64,000 nucleotides of DNA, taken from positions 1 to 64,000 of the forward strand of contig CAUEHT010000002.1 of NCBI GenBank assembly GCA_958510875.1, given 5' to 3'. Numbering within the stretch: position 1 is the stretch's first letter; each line of letters starts with the position of its first letter. A model generated the notes under the pieces. It did not search any database. It was not told the DNA's origin and was given only the letters and a program-made list of their open reading frames with translations. Source of the DNA: Endomychus coccineus (Eukaryota; Arthropoda; Insecta; Coleoptera; Endomychidae). Position numbers and translations under genes: made by a program. Shown in pieces: positions 11,989 to 24,963 of the stretch.

Positions 11989-13818
11989 TTAGACAAGAGT
12001 AACTGGAGTCTTTTCTAATCGCTGCTTAGCATGCTTCAGCCAAATTTTTATAGCTTGTTCAACATCATTTTGAGTAGCAGCAGGGGATTTAATCTGTACT
12101 GCACCTGTAACAAAAACTAACAATGAATTCAACATCCAGAAAAATTAAAATAATTTGGTATGTCCTTTAATCAACACATGCACCAATGGTAAAAACTTCA
12201 CTAAATTATTCTCACCGATTTCACAGATATTTTGAAAATTATATATTTTAGGGAGACATCTTGTAAAACAATACATTCATGGAAGTTTTGTTCCTCAAGT
12301 CGCTCCAAAAAGAGCAGGGTCAGTGTGTTTAGGAGAGTAAACTTACGTATTATTGCCAAATTCAGGTTAGTGGTTCCAAAAGCCTTCTTATTGAATTCCT
12401 GACTTCTTTGTCCTGCAAAGTTGAATCCTGTTGCCAATTTATTTGATAGTACTGTTCGCAGTATGCGATTTACTAAGCCTGTTGTACCAGTGCCACCCAA
12501 ACTTGCCAAATAGGAAGCCTATGATGTATTTTGATGAGAATTTTTATATACTACCTACTAATAATAATATATATTATATAATACATATTAACCAGGTCAT
12601 TCAATTTTTCTTTGGAAACCAAATATTCTTCTAACAACTGGAAATTTATACTATCTTTCAATGGCAATACCACAGGGATGTCACTCGGTATGGAAGCAGT
12701 AACTATATTTCTTGATTGTTTTAGAATGGCTTTGACTTCTTTCAACTCTTCCCTCAATTTTCGGACTTCTTTGAAGATATCCTCCAGGCCTAAAATTATA
12801 CAAAAATGTAAATGTTTATTTTGATAGTGTGTCTACTGAACGATAGACCCATTTAATTGAATATATAAATATACAGTTGTATAATAGCAGATTAACTCAC
12901 TAATATTTGCCCTGGCAGTTACAACAGGAATTCTCGCAGGAGATGCTGTTTTCCCGATGAGCTGGGAATGTGTAACCTGACTATGTTCAGTAGCTTCAAT
13001 TTGCTCAAACTGCTTGGATGTGGCCTTTTCTAATACAGAAAGAATATTCCATTAAGCTGAGTAGATGATGTCTGAAGCTAGAGGTATCATCAAGATTTGT
13101 TAGGCTATTTACTTATCGTGGCCTGGAAATAGTAACATTAGTTTCAATTTACAATCTTACCAATAATGGATGATCCATGTAATGCCAATAATGCAGGTTT
13201 CGTAACCTGTGGCAAACCAGATGGTCTTGGAAGTTTAGTGAATTTTCCTTTGTTGAGAACACTGAACCTTTGTTCATGTAACTGAACGCTCAACTCATCG
13301 TCATTGCCAGTATTTGACGAGGAAGTTGACCACCTTTTTCTATTTATTCTATTTCGTTTCTTATTTTTGTTATTGTCCAAGTCAGAAAATTCAGATGACT
13401 GTACGTCCGAAGACACTTCACATCTTTTCAATTTTTTTTGAGCCTTTTTAATGTCGTCTATTAAAATATAATATGTTTTAGTATACAAGCAAAAAGGATA
13501 CCTTGCAACAGAAATAATGAATGAATAAACTATATAATATATAATACAGTTGAGTTTCGGATTTTACAAGGGAATTTGTATTGATCTTTGTATAATATAA
13601 ATGAAATTTTACCCACCACACTCAAAAAATTTTCTTTCAACTTGTGATAGTACCCATGTACTCTGATCAGGTTCTTCCGCTGATCTTAAAGCTTTGTTGA
13701 AAGCAGATGAAGTTTTATAAGGTGGCCAAAAAACCTCATGCTTCAGCGGAGTAAACCATGAATTATGCACCAAGCCAACTGTATCTTTTTCTGAAAATTC
13801 CACTTCCACATATGCCAT
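11989..13818 (-). CDS. DUF4806-domain protein, six exons, apparently intact
   Basis: Exons on the minus strand: 13,818-13,617; 13,457-13,161; 13,029-12,901; 12,789-12,593; 12,518-12,347; 12,104-11,989. All introns are GT-AG (donors GTGGGT, GTAAGA, GTGAGT, GTTAAT, GTAAGT) and phases match throughout, giving 370 aa. It starts MAYVEVEFSEKD with a small WPP domain as in other DUF4806 proteins. The middle is charged (KK, RNR) and serine-rich. The C-terminal half holds DUF4806: LPLKDSINFQLLEEYL, LASLGGTGTTGLVNRILR, then W-LKHAKQRLE near the end. The exact donor of exon 1 was chosen by phase. Function is unknown; such genes commonly ride in insect DNA transposons. Confidence 0.75.
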
Positions 13819-14720
13819 TATGAATAATACCAGAAGTATATGCAAATACAAGCTACAAATAAAAACATAGTTTGAATAATACCTAATTTTTAGTACTTAG
13901 GTATCACCTTTTCCATTCCCCCATAACTAATTCAGTATTGAGTAGGTACATCACACCTAACACCCCCGTAAATCAGATTAATTATAATCTGAACCCCATA
14001 AGACATAAAACAAAAAATTCGTGGAGATTATACAATTTCAACTTAACCAATAACCCACAATTATTATTATAATTATTCATGGTACTTACCAATGGGTTGC
14101 ACTTACACCAACAAATATAAGAAACACTTATTCAGTCTTATCCCATACGTAGTTTAGTATTTGTTGCTCATACCATATACAAACAAAAAGGTATAAAGCT
14201 TATTAATGCCGAGAAAACAAAATGGTGTCTTTCTTTTACAGGTACCGTACCGCCAGTACGTTTTTCGTTTGTGTATTGTGTCTATGTAGCTTAGCTAGCT
14301 AGTACGCTTGTTCATTCGTATTGCAGATGGCAGATATAATACGCCCGCAGCCAATGCAGGTTGACTGATTGACAGAAGTAAGAGCGCGAAAATTTCAAAA
14401 GTACTAGCGGGATTAATTATTAATATTTGCCGAACTATACCCTGTTGTATAGCAGTATAACGTCCAAAACATATTATAAAAAATATGAAACAAGAAAAAG
14501 AATGTATTGCAAAAAATGAGTAACGTAATAGTTTAGAGCTACAAAAATATTGAGAAAATAAAGTGTATATGTATTTTATATAATAACAATAATTAAATAT
14601 ATATAGCATATTTTGTTTGAGGTGGTTTGAGTAGAGAGAAAAGACCTAAATAAACAAAAGTTTTGCGGTATATTATTATTTACATTATAATAAAAAGTAA
14701 TTTATTTATAACCAAATAAA
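13819..14720. other. Upstream region of the DUF4806 gene
   Basis: AT-rich with no supported coding. Probably leader or promoter of the DUF4806 gene and internal transposon sequence. Short ORFs here have no family features. Confidence 0.4.
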
Positions 14721-14724
14721 GTCG

Positions 14725-14862
14725 GCAATATGACGTGATTAAATGACGTCAGAAATTCGTCAATTAACTGACGTCAAAATGTCGTCGATGTTTGGTCGAC
14801 TGACGTCTATTGACCAGTAATCACCAGATATTGACGTCATTCTGACGTGCTCCTGTGGACTG
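14725..14862. repeat. TGACGTC-rich subterminal repeats, likely transposon end
   Basis: At least six TGACGT motifs in both orientations in ~130 bp, stopping abruptly at the PLE-2 sequence (~14,863). The tip reads CCCAGTCCACAGGAG outwards. Repeated short motifs near an end are typical transposase-binding arrays (for example CACTA/EnSpm), so this is probably the end of the element carrying the DUF4806 gene. The superfamily is not proven. Confidence 0.45.
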
Positions 14863-14863
14863 G

Positions 14864-16020
14864 GGCATCAATTAATTTATCCTTGAGTAATTTTGAAACC
14901 AACTTGTTTGCTGCCTGCTGCAGGGTACTCACAGGATTACGTGGTAATCTAACATAGTATTTATCATCTTTAAGTAAATCTTTACTTTTAGTGTAATAAT
15001 CCTGCTTGTACATTACAACAGTCACATTCCCTTTGTCACTCCTAACAACATATAAATCAGGGTTATCTTTAAGGAATTTTTTACATTTAATAAAAATATT
15101 TTGCAAAAAATCTTTCTTGGATGAAAACTTGTGTAAATAATTTGTGATAACGTTAGTGCTTTGAGCTCTGTAAGAGTCTCTATCTGACTTTGGAAAAAGT
15201 GAAATGATAGATTCAATATCAGCAAGTAAGGAGGGAACTTTGAAATCTTTGTTTGTTGGGTAAATACTGAATTTAGGACCTAAAGCTAAGAAACGTTTGA
15301 CTTCAGGAGGAATGTCAATTTCTGTTAAATTTTTTATCCATTTATCTTCAACTTGAATGCTAGCAAATGCATCAATTTTCAAACTCTTGAGTTTCATTTT
15401 CTGTCTATGTTGAATTTCATAATAAACTTCATTATAGTGAATGACTTGCCTTCTGTTATATTCATCAAAAGTGTTTAAGGGGATCATTGTACGTACACTC
15501 GTTTTGACATTACTCAATTCAATTTCTAGTTTTCTTAAATCACTGAATGTTACTTTAATTTCTAAATTTAAAATAGTTTTTCTCAACCTATTGTTGAAAC
15601 CTTTAATTTTCTTCCCTGTTGTACCTCCTTGGTGGTGGAGAATAGAATTAATATTGCAAATCCCATTTGTAATATGATTTGGAAAAATGTCCATGTTCCT
15701 GCATCTTATGAGGAAAATCTTCCTATTCCGTGCAGCTGCTAATTTGTTGTTAATTTTGGCCCATCGTTTTAGCAACAAGACACTAGTAAGTCGTACTGAC
15801 GATGAATGTTGTAGAAAAACCCCATATCTATAATATTTGAGGAAAGTAGTCTCTTGACTGAACAAGTTAAAAACTGAAAATTTTTGGAAACAACTAAAAG
15901 ATGTTTTCCTTGAGGTTGCAGTCAATGGGAACGGCCAATATGGAGAGAAACTCTTTGTTAAATTGTCGAGCTTTCGAAATAATTTATTTTCATTTTCAAG
16001 ACATCTGAAAAACAAGGTCT
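14864..16020 (-). pseudogene. PLE-2 5' half, truncated
   Basis: N-terminal part of the second PLE family (16,015 down to 14,864), ending at KLIDA before the central RT motifs. It then reads a few codons into the TGACGTC repeats. The 5' end follows TTTTTCAG, so the coding start may be a spliced exon. It lies downstream of the fuller copy at 16,300-18,763 on the same strand and forms a partial tandem dimer with it. Confidence 0.8.
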
Positions 16021-16299
16021 AATTGTAAAACAAACGTCACTTGTGAATAGTGAAAACGACTTACTAACTTGAGGTTGCTGGCATAAAACTAACAGCGCAC
16101 AAAATCATCAATGTCTTATAAAACAACATACAAACATATTAAAAGTGATTTAAAAATTCCAGTAACATTAAAGATAAACATTCCTGTCTGCCATTGGAAA
16201 CAATGAAAACTGACAGAAGGAAAGTCATAAATCAATTGAGAAGTCTATTGAGCCAATTGGAGAAGACCACTTGTTAGATACCAAGGTCTCACACTTGAT
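16021..16299 (-). repeat. PLE-2 junction/pLTR region
   Basis: Noncoding link between the tail of one PLE-2 copy and the head of the next. The same sequence follows the plus-strand copy at ~21,170-21,465. I found no convincing hammerhead core here. Confidence 0.65.
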
Positions 16300-18763
16300 T
16301 TACGGCGGTAGATTTGAAACTAGAACAGGGTCGCCTTCGCCCTTTTTGTCGAAATTAAGTAAATAATTGTATATCAGACTTAAATTTGCAATATCAGAAC
16401 GTTTGTTCATACAATTCGGTTGATTGTTAATAAAAACCATTTCGAGGAAATTTCTTTCAGAAAAATTATTTTCCCTAGCCAAAATAGTTGGGTTATTGAA
16501 ATTGCCAAAATGTTTGAAATCTATAGTGTGCTCTGCGAGTGCACAACTATTTTTTTTTAACTTACAATCACTTTTATGTGAAGTAATGCGTCCTGATAAA
16601 TTTCCCCCGGTTTGTCCAATGTAGACTTTCTCGCAATTCAAACAAGGAATACTGTAAATTACATTAGAACACTCTAGTGTTGTTAGAGGAACCTTAGTTT
16701 TTGCGAAGAGGCTTGACACTGTTTTTGATTTTTTTTTAGCAATCCGAAGATTTTCTAATTTGAAAATGTTGGTAAGCTTTGGTGTGAGATCTTCAATGTG
16801 AGGTAGAGTCCTGTACAAAAAAAGTTATTTGATTAGGTGGCAATTCTTCGTTAGTATTGTGTGTAACATTATTGTTTACATTTGGAGTAATATTAGTTTG
16901 GACTTGATTATTGTTTGAATTTTGTTTTTGATCAGAATTGAACAAAAATTTATTAATTAATTTTAATGGATATGAATTTTCTTTCAAAATCGCTCTTAAT
17001 TCCTTCATACATTCCAACCGGTATGTAGGATGTGATAAATGAATCACTCTGCTTTTTAAAGCGATGATCAGATTTATTTTCATATTGAGAGGATGGTATG
17101 AGTGGTAACTGATGAATCTGTTACTACATATAGGTTTTCTGTACCACTTTGTACGGAGAATGTTGTCATTACCTCTACAAACTCTCATATCTAAAAAAGG
17201 GATACTTTGATTATCTTCCTCTTCTGAGGTGAACTGTAGGTTTATATTGTAACTATTAAAATAATATAGAGCCTCATTAACTCTGCCTGCTAGTACAGCG
17301 AGAATTAAGTCATCAACATACCGTTTTACGAAAGGAATATTGAAAGGAATGAATGATACCACATCTTTCACCAAATCATCAAGTACAAAATTAACTAGTA
17401 TGGGTGAAATGGTTGATCCCATGGGGGTACCAAAAATCTGTTTGTAATAAGGATTGTCAAAAATAAGAAAATTGGATTCGAAAATAAACTCCAAAATGTC
17501 AACAAAAGCACTCCAAGTTAAATTACAATGATTTGAAATTATGTTCCATTTATTGGATAAACTCTGTCTGACTACTTCAAAAGGTAAATTGGAAAATAAA
17601 GACATCACATCAAAACTCACAACAATGTAATTTTCAGGTAGTTTGTAATTGTTTATGAAGTTACTGAAAGAGAATGAATCCTTGATATAGTAATCATTGG
17701 CTGTATCATACGAATTAGTCAAAATTTCAGTCAGAAATTGTGCTAGTTTACTGTTCGGGGCATTTATCGAAGACACAATAGGTCTCAAAGCCAGAGTGGG
17801 TTTGTCAATTTTAGGAAGAGCATAGAAACGTGGAGCGATCGCATTATAAATATTCAAACTTTTAGCTGTCATTGCATCAATTAATTTATCCTCGAGTAAT
17901 TTTGAAACCAACTTGTTTGCTGCCTGCTGCAGGGTACTCACAGGATTACGTGGTAATCTAACATAGTATTTATCATCTTTAAGTAAATCTTTACTTTTAG
18001 TGTAATGATCCTCCTTGTACATTACAACAGTCACATTCTCTTTGTCACTCCTAACAACATATAAATCAGGGTTATCTTTAAGGAATTTTTTACATTTAAT
18101 AAAAATATTTTGCAAAAAATCTTTCTTGGATGAAAACTTGTGTAAATAATTTGTGATAACATTAGTGCTTTGAGCTCTGTAAGAGTCTCTATCTGACTTT
18201 GGAAAAAGTGAAATGATAGATTCAATATTAGCAAGTAAGGAGGGAACTTTGAAATCTTTGTTTGTTGGGTAAATACTGAATTTAGGACCTAAAGCTAAGA
18301 AACGTTTGACTTCAGAAGGAATGTCAATTTCTGTTAAATTTTTTATCCATTTATCTTGAACTTGAATGCTAGCAAATGCATCAATTTTCAAACTCTTAAG
18401 TTTCATTTTCTGTCTATGTTGAATTTCATAATAAACTTTATTATAGTGAATGACTTGCCTTCTGTTATATTCATTAAAAGTGTTTAAGGGGATCATTGTA
18501 CGTACACTCGTTCTGACATTACTCAATTCAATTTCTAGTTTTCTTAAATCACTGAATGTTACTTTAATTTCCTAATTTAAAATAGTTTTTCTCAACCTAT
18601 TGTTGAAACCTTTAATTTTCTTCCCTGTTGTACCTCCTTGGTGGTGGAGAATAAAATTAATATTGCAAATCCCATTTGTAATATGATTCGGAAAATTATT
18701 ACAAATGGGATTTGCAATATCAATTCTATTCTCCACCACCACAATTAATATTGCAAATCCCAT
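16300..18763 (-). pseudogene. PLE-2 Penelope-like RT plus GIY-YIG, frameshifted
   Basis: RT in 18,526-16,793: VVRSDK, FYALPKIDKP, VVSFDVMSLFSNLP, GTPMGSTISP, catalytic YVDD, IPFLDMRV. GIY-YIG in 16,818-16,300: CLNCEKVYIGQTGG, R..SH. One frameshift near 16,810 (in an A run) separates the two. Another near 18,570 cuts off the N-terminal part (18,763-18,572, HHQGG). Close to the family's normal length otherwise. Confidence 0.85.
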
Positions 18764-18800
18764 TTGTAATAATTTTCCAAATCATATTACAAATGGGATT
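18660..18800. repeat. Palindromic junction of the two PLE-2 copies
   Basis: The block containing CAAATCCCATTTGTAAT occurs four times in alternating orientation where the minus and plus PLE-2 copies meet head to head. Confidence 0.8.
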
Positions 18801-21105
18801 TGCAATATTAATTTCATTCTCCACCACCAAGGAGGTACAACAGGGAAGAAAATTGAAGGTTTCAACAATAGGTTGAGAGAAACTGTTTTAAATTTAGAAA
18901 TTAAAGTAGCATTCAGTGATTCAAGAAAACTAGAAATTGCATTGAGTAATGTCAAAACAAGTGTACGTACAATGATCCCCTTAAACACTTTTAATGAATA
19001 TAACAGAAGGCAAGTCATTCACTATAATAAAGTTTATTATGAAATTCAACATAGACAGAAAATGAAACTCAAGAGTTTGAAAATTGATGCATTTGCTAGC
19101 ATTCAAGTTCAAGATGAATGGATAAAAAATTTAACAGAAATTGACATTCCTTCTGAAGTCAAACGTTTCTTAGCTTTAGGTCCTAAATTCAGTATTTACC
19201 CAACAAACAAAGATTTCAAAGTTTCCTCCTTACTTGCTGATATTGAATCTATCATTTCACTTTTTCCAAAGTCAGATAGAGACTCTTACAGAGCTCAAAG
19301 CACTTATCTTATCACAAATTATTTACACAAGTTTTCATCCAAGAAAGATTTTTTGCAAAATATTTTTATTAAATGTAAAAAATTCCTTAAAGATAACCCT
19401 GATTTATATGTTGTTAGGAGTGACAAAGGGAATGTGACTGTTGTAATGTACAAGCAGGATTATAACACTAAAAGTAAAGATTTACTTAAAGATGATAAAT
19501 ACTATGTTAGATTACCACGTAATCCTGTGAGTACCCTGTAGCAGGCAGCAAACAAGTTGGTTTCAAAATTACTCAAGGATAAATTAATTGATGCAATGAC
19601 AGCTAAAAGTTTGAATATTTATAATGCGATCGCTCCACGTTTCTATGCTCTTCCTAAAATTCACAAACCCACTCTGGCTTTGAGACCTATTGTGTCTTCG
19701 ATAAATGCCCCGAACAGTAAACTAGCACAATTTCTGACTGAAATTTTGACTAATTCGTATAATACAGACAATGATTATTATATCAAGGATTCATTCTCTT
19801 CCAGTAACTTCATGAACAATTACAAACCACCTGAAAATTACATTGTTGTGAGTTTTGATGTGGTGTCTTTATTTTCCAATTTACCTTTTGAAGTAGTCAG
19901 ACAGAGTTTATCCAATAAATGGAACATAATTTCAAATCATTGTAATTCAACTTGGAGTGCTTTTGTTGACATTTTGGAGTTTATTTTCGAATCCGATTTT
20001 CTTATTTTTGACAATGCTTATTACAAACAGATTTTTGGTACCCCCATGGGATCAACCATTCCACCCATACTAGTTAATTTTGTACTTGATGATTTGGTGA
20101 AAGATGTGGTATCATTCATTCCTTTTAATATTCCTTTCGTAAAGCGGTATGTTGATGACTTAATTCTCGCTGTACCAGCAGGCAGAGTTAATGAGGCTCT
20201 ATATTATTTTAATAGTTACAATATAAACCTACAGTTCACCTCAGAAGAGGAAGATAATCAAAGTATCCCTCTTTTAGATATGAGAGTTTGAAGAGGTAAT
20301 GACAACATTCTCCGTACAAAGTGGTACAGAAAACCTATATGTAGTAACAGATTCATCAGTTACCACTCATACCATCCTCTCAATATGAAAATAAATCTGA
20401 TCATCGCTTTAAAAAGCAGAGTGATTCATTTATCACATCCTACATACCGGTTGGAATTTATGAAGGCATTAAGAGCCATTTTGAAAGAAAATTCATATTC
20501 ATTAAAATTAATTAGTGAAGTTTTGTTCAATTCTGATCAAAAACAAAATTTAAACAATAATCAAGTCCCAACTAATATTACTCCAAATGAAAACAATAAT
20601 GTTACAAACAATACTAACGAAGAATTGCCACCTCAACAAATTACATTTTTGTACAGGACTCTACCTTACATTGAAGATCTCACACCAAAGCTTACCAAAA
20701 TTTTCAAATTAGAAAATCTTCGGATTGCTAAATAAAATTAAAAAACAGTGTCAAGCCTCTTCACAAAAACTAAGGTTCCTCTAACAACACTAGAGTGTTC
20801 TAATGTAATTTACAGTATTCCTTGTTTGAATTACGAAAAAGTCTACACAGGACGAACCGGGAGAAATTTATCAGGACGCATTACTTCACATAAAAGTGAT
20901 TGTAAGTTAAAAAAAAAATAGTTGTGCACTTGCAGAGCACACTATAGATTTCAAACATTCTGGCAATTTCAATAATCCAACTATTTTGGCTAGGGAGAAT
21001 AATTTTTCTAAAAGAATCTACCTCGAAATGGTTTTTATTAACAATCAACCAAATTGTATGAACAAACGTTCTGGTATTGCAAATTTAAGTGTGATATACA
21101 ATTAG
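18705..21105 (+). pseudogene. PLE-2 RT plus GIY-YIG, plus strand, several stops
   Basis: Same protein as 16,300-18,763. Open blocks are 18,705-19,541, 19,557-20,291 (with FYALPKIHKP, GTPMGSTIPP and YVDD) and 20,385-20,735. Stops at 19,539, 20,289 and 20,733 come from single-base changes. The GIY-YIG part (20,740-21,105) has lost CxxC (CLNYEK) and is frameshifted, so this copy is more decayed. Confidence 0.85.
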
Positions 21106-21631
21106 TTACTTAATTTCGACAAAAAGGGCGAAGGCGACCCTGTTCTAGTTTCAAATCTACCGCCGTAAATCAAGTGTGAGACCTTGGTATCTAACAAGTG
21201 GTCTTCTCCAATTGGCTGAATAGACTTGTCAATTGATTTATGACTTTCCTTCTGTCAGTTTTCATTGTTTCCAATGGCAGACAGGAATGTTTATCTTTAA
21301 TGTTACTGGAATTTTTAAATCACTTTTAATATGTTTGTATGTTGTTTTATAAGACATTGATGATTTTGTGCGCTGTTAGTTTTATGCCAGCAACCTCAAG
21401 TTAGTAAGTCGTTTTCACTATTTACAAGTGACGTTTGTTTTACAATTAGACCTTGTTTTTCAGATGTCTTGGAAATGAAAATAAATTATTTCGAAAGCTC
21501 GGCAATTTAACAAAAAGTTTCTCTTTATAGTGGCCGTTCCCATTGACTGCAACCTCAAGGAAAACATCTTTTAGTTGTTTCCAAAAATTTTCAGTTTTTA
21601 ACTTATTCAGTCAAGAGACTACTTTCCTCAC
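21106..21631 (+). repeat. PLE-2 tail, pLTR and restart of a second unit
   Basis: After the nuclease remnant comes the same junction sequence as 16,021-16,299, then the first ~150 bp of another PLE-2 unit, cut by (TA)n at 21,632-21,660. Mirrors the minus-strand tandem arrangement. Confidence 0.7.
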
Positions 21632-21660
21632 ATATATATATATATATATATACTTTATAT

Positions 21661-22790
21661 ATATAAAGAGTACGTTGTAGCCTTCAAAGTAGATACTGGA
21701 GATACGTTGACACCTCATATATGACGTTGTCACCTCCGAATTCGGAGGCGACAACGTTCTCGCATGTTTTCATTGCCTCTGGCCTCAGTAGGCTTTCCAG
21801 AGCCCTAAACCGAAATTTTTGTCGGAGGCCACAAAGTAGTCTCTATACTCACAAAAGAAATTTTTAGTTCCGGTATATACCGCTGGCGCTGGTGTTGAAC
21901 AAAACTTATGGGGAGGGCACGTTGTCGCCTCCGATTATATAAATCTTATTTTTGCATCACATACGTTACGCTGCCGCCTCCGCTAAATGGCAACGTCGGG
22001 AAAGAGGTAATGTTCGTATTATTTCTATGAGTATGTGAAGCTCGCGGAATTATAAAATGAGTGCAGTCACATATAACGATGTCATCAAAAACTAAGATGT
22101 TTTAAAAATATGCAGTCAGTACCAACAATCATTTAACATTTACAAGCCAACAAATGTAATTACTGTATATAGTATCACACTATTCGATGAATATTTATGG
22201 TAACATAACCTCTGAATGTTCTTCGTAATTTTCATTCGTTTATAAATTAGAATGCACCTAAATATCCAACACATATCTAGTATTTTGAAATAATTCAATT
22301 CTTAATGTGGTATATCCTTGATATTTTAATTTGTAATGCTTTCCATTGAAGGCTGATATTATTCAAAGATAGCATTATGTGAAGTTATCTCATCCGAGCG
22401 AGTCTTTACATTTCGCCGACATCTTCGTTGGCGTAGTGAGAACTGGATGTATCGTCACTGTGGACATTCGGCTTATGCTAGTTGCGCTTTGATTGTAACA
22501 ATCGAACATAACAGTGAATATGTTCGTGCATAGTCGAATCATAATGTTAAAAATGGGAAGACGTGATGCGGCTCTTTGCAAAAATAGAGTAAAATTCACA
22601 GGAATAGGTCTCCCGGATACAAAATTATGGTTTGGGTGTGCTTGGAGTAGTAGGGGAAGAATAAAAATTTGAGTTTTTTCGTTTCTAAAGGACCACAGCG
22701 AAATTCATAATGTAAAGAATGCTCTTTCCATAATACAGCTCTCAAAAAATCAATGGTGGAAGCCGTCACTTTATGGTAATTTATCATTTT
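21661..22790. other. Non-coding stretch with dispersed GGAGGCGACAAC motif
   Basis: No supported gene. Contains a 32-bp near-perfect palindrome (21,725-21,756, EcoRI site at its centre) and further copies of its half-site near 21,930. Related GC-rich motifs recur at 31,420-31,660. Short ORFs near 22,400-22,790 show no recognisable family. Confidence 0.4.
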
Positions 22791-22842
22791 GATTATATGA
22801 AATAATAACTATTTTGTTTTTATACCACTTTTATTAATGATA

Positions 22843-22897
22843 ACGTGGAAACGTAACTATAGTTTCAACACCGAAGTGCCATCATCAAACAATTAGG
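22843..22897 (-). ncRNA. Hammerhead-ribozyme candidate downstream of PLE-3
   Basis: Minus strand: TTGATGA, T, stem GGCAC/GTGTT capped by TTCG, then GAAAC. A perfect palindrome ACTATAGT follows and could be a dimer stem III, then a GUU-type cleavage triplet. Flanks can form a short stem I (three pairs, one mismatch, two more). Only position 3 of the core (U for C) departs from consensus. It lies downstream of the PLE-3 RT on the same strand, where PLE pLTR ribozymes are found. Confidence 0.6.
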
Positions 22898-23004
22898 AAA
22901 TTATGAAGAAATAAATGAAACAGTTCAAGTATGAATAGACTAGAGTTGAGTAGGGTTGAGATTAAGGGATCAACGGAAATTCCAAAAATAGGTACATCCT
23001 AGGA

Positions 23005-23205
23005 AAGCACAGTATTATATAGTAAACATAGCAACAATTTGTGAATCAGTGTGACTATAATTTAATATTCTAAGAATCATTTGAAGAGCGGTTTGAAAGA
23101 CAGCACAGTATTACATAGTAAACAAGGTAACAATTTGTGAAATAGTGTGATTATAATTTAATATTCTAAAAATTATTTTAAGAGTGGTTTGAAAGACAAA
23201 TGAAA
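23005..23205. repeat. ~100-bp tandem duplication in PLE-3 3' region
   Basis: Two imperfect copies of a segment running from AGCACAGTATTA to GCGGTTTGAAAGAC (23,005-23,102; 23,103-23,198). Confidence 0.8.
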
Positions 23206-24527
23206 AGATCACTTTTATTGGTTTTGTCTTTGGCGTTGTATAAAATATGGGAAAGTTTATTTTGAGCTTTGAAACTAATTTCAAAATTATGGCTTGATGA
23301 GATGTTAACAATATAGTCGTTCACTGTACCAAAATATGTCAAAGAAATGAATTTAGTGGTTACATATATGTGTTTTATACGCGGATAAATTTAATAGAAA
23401 GTTAATTGTTGTTGTTTGCGATAAATTAGTTTAATTATTTGATCTACCGGGAAACCATCATCATTGATGTCTATTTGTTTTATCGTGTTCAACTCAATAG
23501 TGAGGTGTTCTATTGACAATGGTATCGAAAATGCTCTATGGATTATTGAGTGATATGCTGCTAATTTATGGGTACGAGGGCTAAACGATGAGTTCGGAAT
23601 AGTAATGTCTGTACAAGTGGGTTTCCTGTAGATATTGAAGTTTATTTTATTATGGTTACGTATTAGTGTTAAATCAGAAAAGTTTAATGTTCTATCTTTT
23701 TCTGTTTCCAACGTGAATTAAATTTTTGGGTGAAGTTGGTTAATAAATGAAAGAAAGGAATTTAATTGTCTGGATGTTCCTTTGAAGAAAGCAAGTACAT
23801 CATCTACGTATCTTTACCAAAATTGAATATGTTTTTTTGCTGATGTGCAGTTCATAATTTTGTCCTCCAGATCAGACATAAAAATGTCTGCTAATAGTGA
23901 ACTCAATGGGTTACCCATAGCGAGACCTGAACTCTGTACATACAATTTATTATTAAATTGACAATCGTTTTGACTCAAGCATAGGTCAAACGCGAGTTCT
24001 ATTTTATTTTGAATTAAAGGGCTAATATGTGATCTATCTAAAATGCTCCTGATTAGAGACTTACATTCTGAAGTTGGAATATTTGAATACATGTTTGAAA
24101 CAACAAAGGAAACTAAAAAACCATTGGTTGGTATATGGTGTGTTTTGACTAATTCGGACAATTCGAGAGAATTTTTAACAGTAAATTTAGGTTCAAAATT
24201 AGTGAATTTCTTGAATTTCTGATTTAATTTGATTGCAAGGTCCCTTTTTGGACTATTGATGTGAGACACTACAGGTCGTATGGGGGCATTTTCTTTATGA
24301 TTTTTAATAAGTCCGTGTAGTTTAGGAGAGCAAGGACTGCTATTAATGAGTTTATATTTTTCGAAACCACTGTCAAATAAAATTTCACCATTTTGTAGGA
24401 ATTGTTTTGTTTTTAATTGAAAAAGGTTAGTTGGGTCTTTACGTATTTTGTTTAATAAATACTGACATTTTATCCTCATAATCTTGTTTAGGGATTTAAC
24501 GCTATGTTGTAAATTGAAAAATCTCAT
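23206..24527 (-). pseudogene. PLE-3 reverse transcriptase, two in-frame stops, nuclease missing
   Basis: One continuous frame from 24,527 to 23,391 with in-frame stops just before the catalytic RYVDDV (~23,812) and near 23,718. Motifs: KLHGLIKNHKENAP.RPVVS, FLVSFVV.NMYSNIP, SGLAMGNPLSSLLAD, LNFSDLTLI. Below 23,391 a shifted frame continues with the RT-to-nuclease linker (KAQNKLSHILYNAKDKT) and ends before any GIY-YIG domain. This is a third family, distinct from PLE-1 and PLE-2. Confidence 0.8.
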
Positions 24528-24963
24528 TTGATTCGAAGGTATTTAAAAAGCGGGTCTTCTAAGATCAATTACAACCTTTTATCTTCAACCGTTAATTTGT
24601 CATTAACGAATTAATGTTTTGATTAACAATTTCTTTTTCAGAAAGTTATAACTATTTTCACATAATAGCTGAAAAATATTGAGTTTATATCACAGAAGTT
24701 GTATTTCTATTATTCTTCGGATATATTGCATATTAAGCTAGTAACTAACAATTCAAAGAAACCAGTCTTTGGAAAGGTTTTTTCACTCAAAACCCCCTGC
24801 AATGGCTGAATATGGATAATACCTATCAATCATATATCGTCCTACACAGAAATTATCAATTCAAAGCATCTGTTCAATTGTTTAAAAAAGGCTACATGAA
24901 CAAAAAGAATATCTCTGTAGTAAAATGTTGTATTAACAAGTGGTCTTGGAATCAATTCGCAAA
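24528..24963. other. Intergenic, no feature seen
   Basis: AT-rich and without supported coding. Upstream of the membrane-anchor exon. Confidence 0.4.

Noticed and set aside
14837..16015. A separate 392-aa host gene
   Set aside because: It is the N-terminal part of PLE-2, identical in layout to 18,526-17,880, read into transposon-end sequence.
22390..22790. Possible transposase fragments on either strand
   Set aside because: Short, with no catalytic motif I could recognise.
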